From the NCBI RefSeq assembly GCF_000828475.1, contig NZ_AP014648.1, positions 3,360,965 through 3,424,964 on the forward strand: a DNA stretch of 64,000 bases. The letters run 5' to 3'. The translations under genes were made by a program, and so were the position numbers. Position 1 is the stretch's first letter. Every line of letters starts with the position of its first letter. Shown one piece after another: positions 61,554-64,000 of this stretch. This DNA is from Methyloceanibacter caenitepidi (GTDB lineage: Bacteria; Pseudomonadota; Alphaproteobacteria; Rhizobiales; Methyloligellaceae). Below the pieces are notes generated by a model. It had not been told where the DNA came from. It did no database searches and worked only from the letters and a program-made list of their open reading frames with translations.

Positions 61554-62543
61554 ATGCTGAGGCGTGCCTTTTTTTGCCTTGTCGCCGTTGCCGCGCTTTT
61601 CGGTCCAAGCGCCGCCATAGCCAGCCCCGCCCTCGTCTTCGAGCCCTATAACGGCACCGTCTTCTACGCCGAGGACCCCGACACGCTCTGGTTCCCGGCT
61701 TCGCTCACCAAGATGATGACCGCCTATGTCGCCTTCCACGCGCTGCGCAACGGCGAAGTCAAACCCGACACACCGGCCATCGTCACCAAGAATGCCCTGG
61801 CCCAGCCGCCCACGAAACTAGGACTGCCCGTCGGCTCGTCGATCCCGCTCGAAACCGCAATCCGCGTCATCATCGTCAAGTCCGCCAACGACGTCGCCGT
61901 CATGGTGGCGGAGACCGTCGGCGGGTCCGAGGAAGCCTTTATCGAACGCATGAACGAGGCGGCAAAACGGCTCGGGATGACCAGCACCCAATTTGCGAAT
62001 CCGCACGGTCTCCCCAACGAGCAGCAATATACGACCGCGCGCGATTTGGGCCGCCTTGCGCGCGCGCTCATCATCGAGTTCCCGGAATACGCCGACATCT
62101 TCTCGATGAAATCGGTCAGCGTCGCGAAGCGGGAGCTCCGGACCCATAACGGCCTATTGCGCACCTTCAACGGTGCCGACGGCATGAAGACGGGCTTCAT
62201 CTGCCACTCCGGCTTCAACATCGTGGTCAGTGCGACGCGCGACGGCCGCAAGCTGGTGGCCGTTGTCCTCGGCGAAAAATCGACCCGCATCCGCAACGAA
62301 CGCGCCGCCCAGCTCCTCGAGAACGGCTTCAAACGCTATTTCTGGAAATCGTTGTTCGGAACCAGCTTGAACGGCCTGCCCCTACCAGCCGACCGGGACG
62401 ACCGTCCCGTACATCTCGGAAAGATCATTTGTGGTCCGAATTACGGGGCCATTCGGCCAGAACTCGTGCCGGACTTGTCCCCGTCGCAAACACCGATCAC
62501 GCGACTGGCTGACGTACCGACACCGCTGCCACCCTTGAACTGA
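61554..62543 (+). CDS. D-alanyl-D-alanine carboxypeptidase (PBP5/6, DacF-like)
   Basis: 329 residues with signal peptide about 1-24. Trims the terminal D-Ala of peptidoglycan pentapeptides in the periplasm. All three active-site motifs are present: S50-L-T-K53, S110-A-N112 and K212-T-G214. The C-terminal PBP5 anchoring domain is replaced by about 80 residues ending in a Pro-rich tail (TRLADVPTPLPPLN), so the protein may be soluble or weakly attached. Closest family type is S11 peptidase. Confidence 0.93.
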   Translation: MLRRAFFCLVAVAALFGPSAAIASPALVFEPYNGTVFYAEDPDTLWFPASLTKMMTAYVAFHALRNGEVKPDTPAIVTKNALAQPPTKLGLPVGSSIPLETAIRVIIVKSANDVAVMVAETVGGSEEAFIERMNEAAKRLGMTSTQFANPHGLPNEQQYTTARDLGRLARALIIEFPEYADIFSMKSVSVAKRELRTHNGLLRTFNGADGMKTGFICHSGFNIVVSATRDGRKLVAVVLGEKSTRIRNERAAQLLENGFKRYFWKSLFGTSLNGLPLPADRDDRPVHLGKIICGPNYGAIRPELVPDLSPSQTPITRLADVPTPLPPLN

Positions 62544-62553
62544 CGCTCCCGCC

Positions 62554-63039
62554 GTGACGCTCAGGCTTATCCTTTCGACAGTCGCAGCTCTGGCCTGCTT
62601 ATCGGGCCCGCTTGCGCCAAATGCTGCGGCGGAGCTTATGGCGGAGTTCCCCGATGAGATGGCCGAGACCGTCGCGGAGGCCGCGGATCGGTGCCGCAAG
62701 GAAGACGGCACGCCCGACGTCGCCAATGTCTTGCAGAGTGACGACCTCAACGGCGACGGCCGCCCCGACTGGATCGCCGACTACAGCAAGCTCGTCTGCA
62801 AGAAGGGAAGCAACCCGGCCTGCAGCGAAAACGGCTGCCTGTTGCAGCTCTACTATTCAAGCGGCGACGACTGGGACAAGGTCTTCGAGGATTTCGTGAA
62901 GAGCTACAAATTCTCCACGAGCGGCAAAGAGCGTCTGATGCACGTCACCACTTATGGCCTGCCCTGCAACCGGCCAAAGGAAGAGACCTGCAACTACACC
63001 TATCGGCTCGAGGACGACGCGCTTTCGCCCGTGCGCTAA
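62554..63039 (+). CDS. exported hypothetical protein with a calcium-type loop
   Basis: 161 residues from GTG 62554. Signal peptide about 1-26 (LILSTVAALACLSGPLA). The mature part contains DDLNGDGRPDWIADY, an EF-hand/dockerin-like metal loop, and six cysteines likely in disulfides (DRCRKEDG, LVCKKGSNPACSENGC). No family recognised. It follows the carboxypeptidase by 10 bp and may be coexpressed with it. Confidence 0.7.
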   Translation: MTLRLILSTVAALACLSGPLAPNAAAELMAEFPDEMAETVAEAADRCRKEDGTPDVANVLQSDDLNGDGRPDWIADYSKLVCKKGSNPACSENGCLLQLYYSSGDDWDKVFEDFVKSYKFSTSGKERLMHVTTYGLPCNRPKEETCNYTYRLEDDALSPVR

Positions 63040-63046
63040 CGGCGCC

Positions 63047-63595
63047 CTAGAAGGAAGAGCCGGGTTCATTGAGGAACGCGCGTTCCTCCGGCGTGGACGC
63101 CCGGCCGAGCACGTCGTTCCGGTGCGGGAACCGGCCGAACCGCGCGATGATCTCATAGTGCCGGACGGCGAAGTCCAGATTGTTCGGATTGCCCAAAGCT
63201 TTGAACAACTCGAGGGACCGGCGCTGGTCCTCCAGGTTCTCCGCGTGCTGGAACGGCATATAGAGAAAGGCGCGCTGCTCCGGCGGCAGTTCCATATCCG
63301 CACCGGCCGCGATGGCGTCCTTCGAGAGCGCCAAGGCCTCGTCGTCCGTCGCAAACGCCTGCGGCGTGCCGCGATGGATGTTGCGGGGAAACTGATCCAG
63401 CACGAGGACCGCGGCGAGCCTGCCTTGGGGCGTCTGCAGCCAAGCGTCGGGCACCGCGTGACGCAGGCTCTCGTAGAGCGGGCCGAACCGGCGCGCGATT
63501 TCCGCATCGACCTCTGGCGGCGCCCCGTACCAGTCATCCGGCGAGAGCGTCTCGAACCAGTAGCGAACCACCTCGCCGGGATGAACCTGTGTCAC
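63047..63595 (-). CDS. DUF924 family protein
   Basis: 182 residues from GTG 63595, which overlaps the stop of the thioredoxin-like gene as GTGA. Typical DUF924 segments: VVRYWFETLSPDDWYG, LVLDQFPRNIHRGTPQAF, RAFLYMPFQHAENLEDQRR and HYEIIARFGRFPHRNDVLGR. This all-helical family has no known biochemical role. The frame extends upstream to 63661, but only non-homologous residues would be added. Confidence 0.9.
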   Translation of the reverse strand: MTQVHPGEVVRYWFETLSPDDWYGAPPEVDAEIARRFGPLYESLRHAVPDAWLQTPQGRLAAVLVLDQFPRNIHRGTPQAFATDDEALALSKDAIAAGADMELPPEQRAFLYMPFQHAENLEDQRRSLELFKALGNPNNLDFAVRHYEIIARFGRFPHRNDVLGRASTPEERAFLNEPGSSF

Positions 63596-63898
63596 TGAGA
63601 GCCGCTTTGCGCGGCATCGATCGCCGCCTGGATCAAGGCCTTGGCTTCGGGCGACGCCCAATTGGCGGGGCCGACGAGCCGCCCCATCTCCTTCCCTTCC
63701 GGGTCGATCAGCAAGGTCGTCGGCATGCCCACCGCCTTGAGCGTCGTAAAGAGCTTGCCACTCGGATCGTAATAAGCCTTGAGGTCGGTCGCGCCTGTCT
63801 CCTCCAGGAACGTCTCCGCCTTTTCCGGGCCGCCTTTATCGATATTGAGGGCGACCACTTCGAACCCATCGCCGCCGAGCTCGGACTGTAGCGCGTTC
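63592..63898 (-). CDS. TlpA-like thioredoxin, C-terminal part (broken by fold-back)
   Basis: The reading frame covers NALQSELGGDGFEVVALNID through GMPTTLLIDPEGKEMGRLVG to the end, which is the C-terminal two thirds of a TlpA/ResA-type periplasmic thioredoxin. The redox WCxxC part should lie upstream on this strand, but the sequence there is antisense. The missing N-terminal part is instead found on the plus strand at 63899-64000. The usable frame therefore ends at 63898, at the inverted-repeat junction. Downstream, the stop overlaps the DUF924 start. Confidence 0.8.
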
Positions 63899-64000
63899 GG
63901 TGCTCCTGAACGTCTGGGCGACGTGGTGCGTGCCTTGCCGGGAGGAGATGCCCCAGTTGAACGCGCTACAGTCCGAGCTCGGCGGCGATGGGTTCGAAGT
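63857..64000. repeat. 42-bp inverted repeat across tlpA, right end of window
   Basis: 63857-63898 is the exact reverse complement of 63959-64000 (42 bp, the second arm being cut off by the window end), around a 60-bp spacer. Both arms encode the same tlpA segment, in opposite directions. Left of the junction the gene is on the minus strand, right of it on the plus strand. A chimeric or misassembled join is the simplest reading. Confidence 0.9.
63899..64000 (+). CDS. TlpA-like thioredoxin, N-terminal part (broken by fold-back)
   Basis: From GTG 63900 the plus strand reads VLLNVWATWCVPCREEMPQL, then NALQSELGGDGFE to the window end. This includes the WCVPC redox motif that the minus-strand copy lacks. 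The two partial copies together give one continuous TlpA-type protein, sharing the 14 residues encoded in the inverted repeat. It is not likely to be an independent gene. Confidence 0.8.

Noticed and set aside
61328..61651. 107-residue ORF before the carboxypeptidase
   Set aside because: Overlaps the start of a well-supported gene in another frame and has Arg/Cys-rich random composition.
1..64000. Mobile elements, CRISPR arrays, defence islands
   Set aside because: No transposase, integrase, terminal repeats, regularly spaced repeats or restriction genes were seen; the HNH protein at 26.4 kb belongs to a common housekeeping-type family.

Overview
The window looks like chromosomal DNA from an alphaproteobacterial (Hyphomicrobiales-type) serine-cycle methylotroph. 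GC is high, codon use is alphaproteobacterial, and three marker sets occur together: a complete serine-cycle block (sgaA-hprA-mtdA-fchA-mtkA-mtkB-ppc-mcl, with ftfL and gck next to it), core ethylmalonyl-CoA pathway genes (ccr, mcd, ecm), and polyhydroxybutyrate-linked enzymes (3-hydroxybutyrate dehydrogenase, 3-hydroxybutyryl-CoA dehydrogenase, a phasin-like protein). Methyloceanibacter, Methyloligella or Hyphomicrobium relatives fit best; the genus is inference. I saw no insertion sequence, prophage, CRISPR array, rRNA or replication origin.

Layout. 0.1-6.6 kb: cydDC-cydABX, cytochrome bd oxidase with its assembly ABC exporter and the small subunit CydX. 6.8-11.6 kb: 3-hydroxybutyrate dehydrogenase, several small uncharacterised genes and a voltage-gated-type cation channel. 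11.7-20.7 kb (minus strand): ccr-mcd-tspO-SDR-HIG1-pduO-rhomboid-etfB-etfA-hbd, with ecm divergent from ccr. This puts the ethylmalonyl-CoA enzymes beside the flavoprotein that accepts electrons from Mcd and the adenosyltransferase that makes the B12 cofactor for Ecm. 23.1-24.6 kb: a hybrid sensor kinase whose phosphoacceptor His is missing. 24.8-25.6 kb: bfd-bfr iron storage with an Irr-type box. 25.7-30.4 kb: esterase, HNH protein, and a disulfide/thiol group (ccdA, thioredoxin, dsbB, DedA). 30.6 kb: tRNA-Leu(CAA). 30.7-44.5 kb: an accessory stretch with CapA-like protein, alpha/beta hydrolase, a pentameric ligand-gated ion channel homologue, cytochrome P450, isochorismatase-like hydrolase, a glutamine-synthetase-like ligase, a phasin fused to a histone-like tail, a MEKHLA protein and several small exported proteins. 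44.6 kb: a Kbp-like BON-LysM protein. 45.2-58.4 kb: the serine cycle. 58.5-63.9 kb: SRPBCC-ArsR pair, DksA-like protein, methyltransferase-fold protein, HAD phosphatase, D,D-carboxypeptidase, DUF924 protein and a TlpA-like thioredoxin.

How it works together. One-carbon units enter as formate through FtfL, FchA and MtdA to methylene-tetrahydrofolate. SgaA, HprA, Gck, Ppc, MtkAB and Mcl turn serine and glyoxylate into malyl-CoA and then acetyl-CoA plus glyoxylate. The ethylmalonyl-CoA genes regenerate glyoxylate from acetyl-CoA, with electrons from Mcd leaving through EtfAB.

The items most worth following up are the pentameric ligand-gated channel, the cation channel with an acidic TFEDWTD filter, the histidine-less sensor kinase, a perfect LysR-type inverted repeat upstream of sgaA, twin GCAAC-N6-GTTGC operators at the SRPBCC-ArsR promoter, and a fold-back inverted repeat inside tlpA at the right end that probably marks a misassembly.
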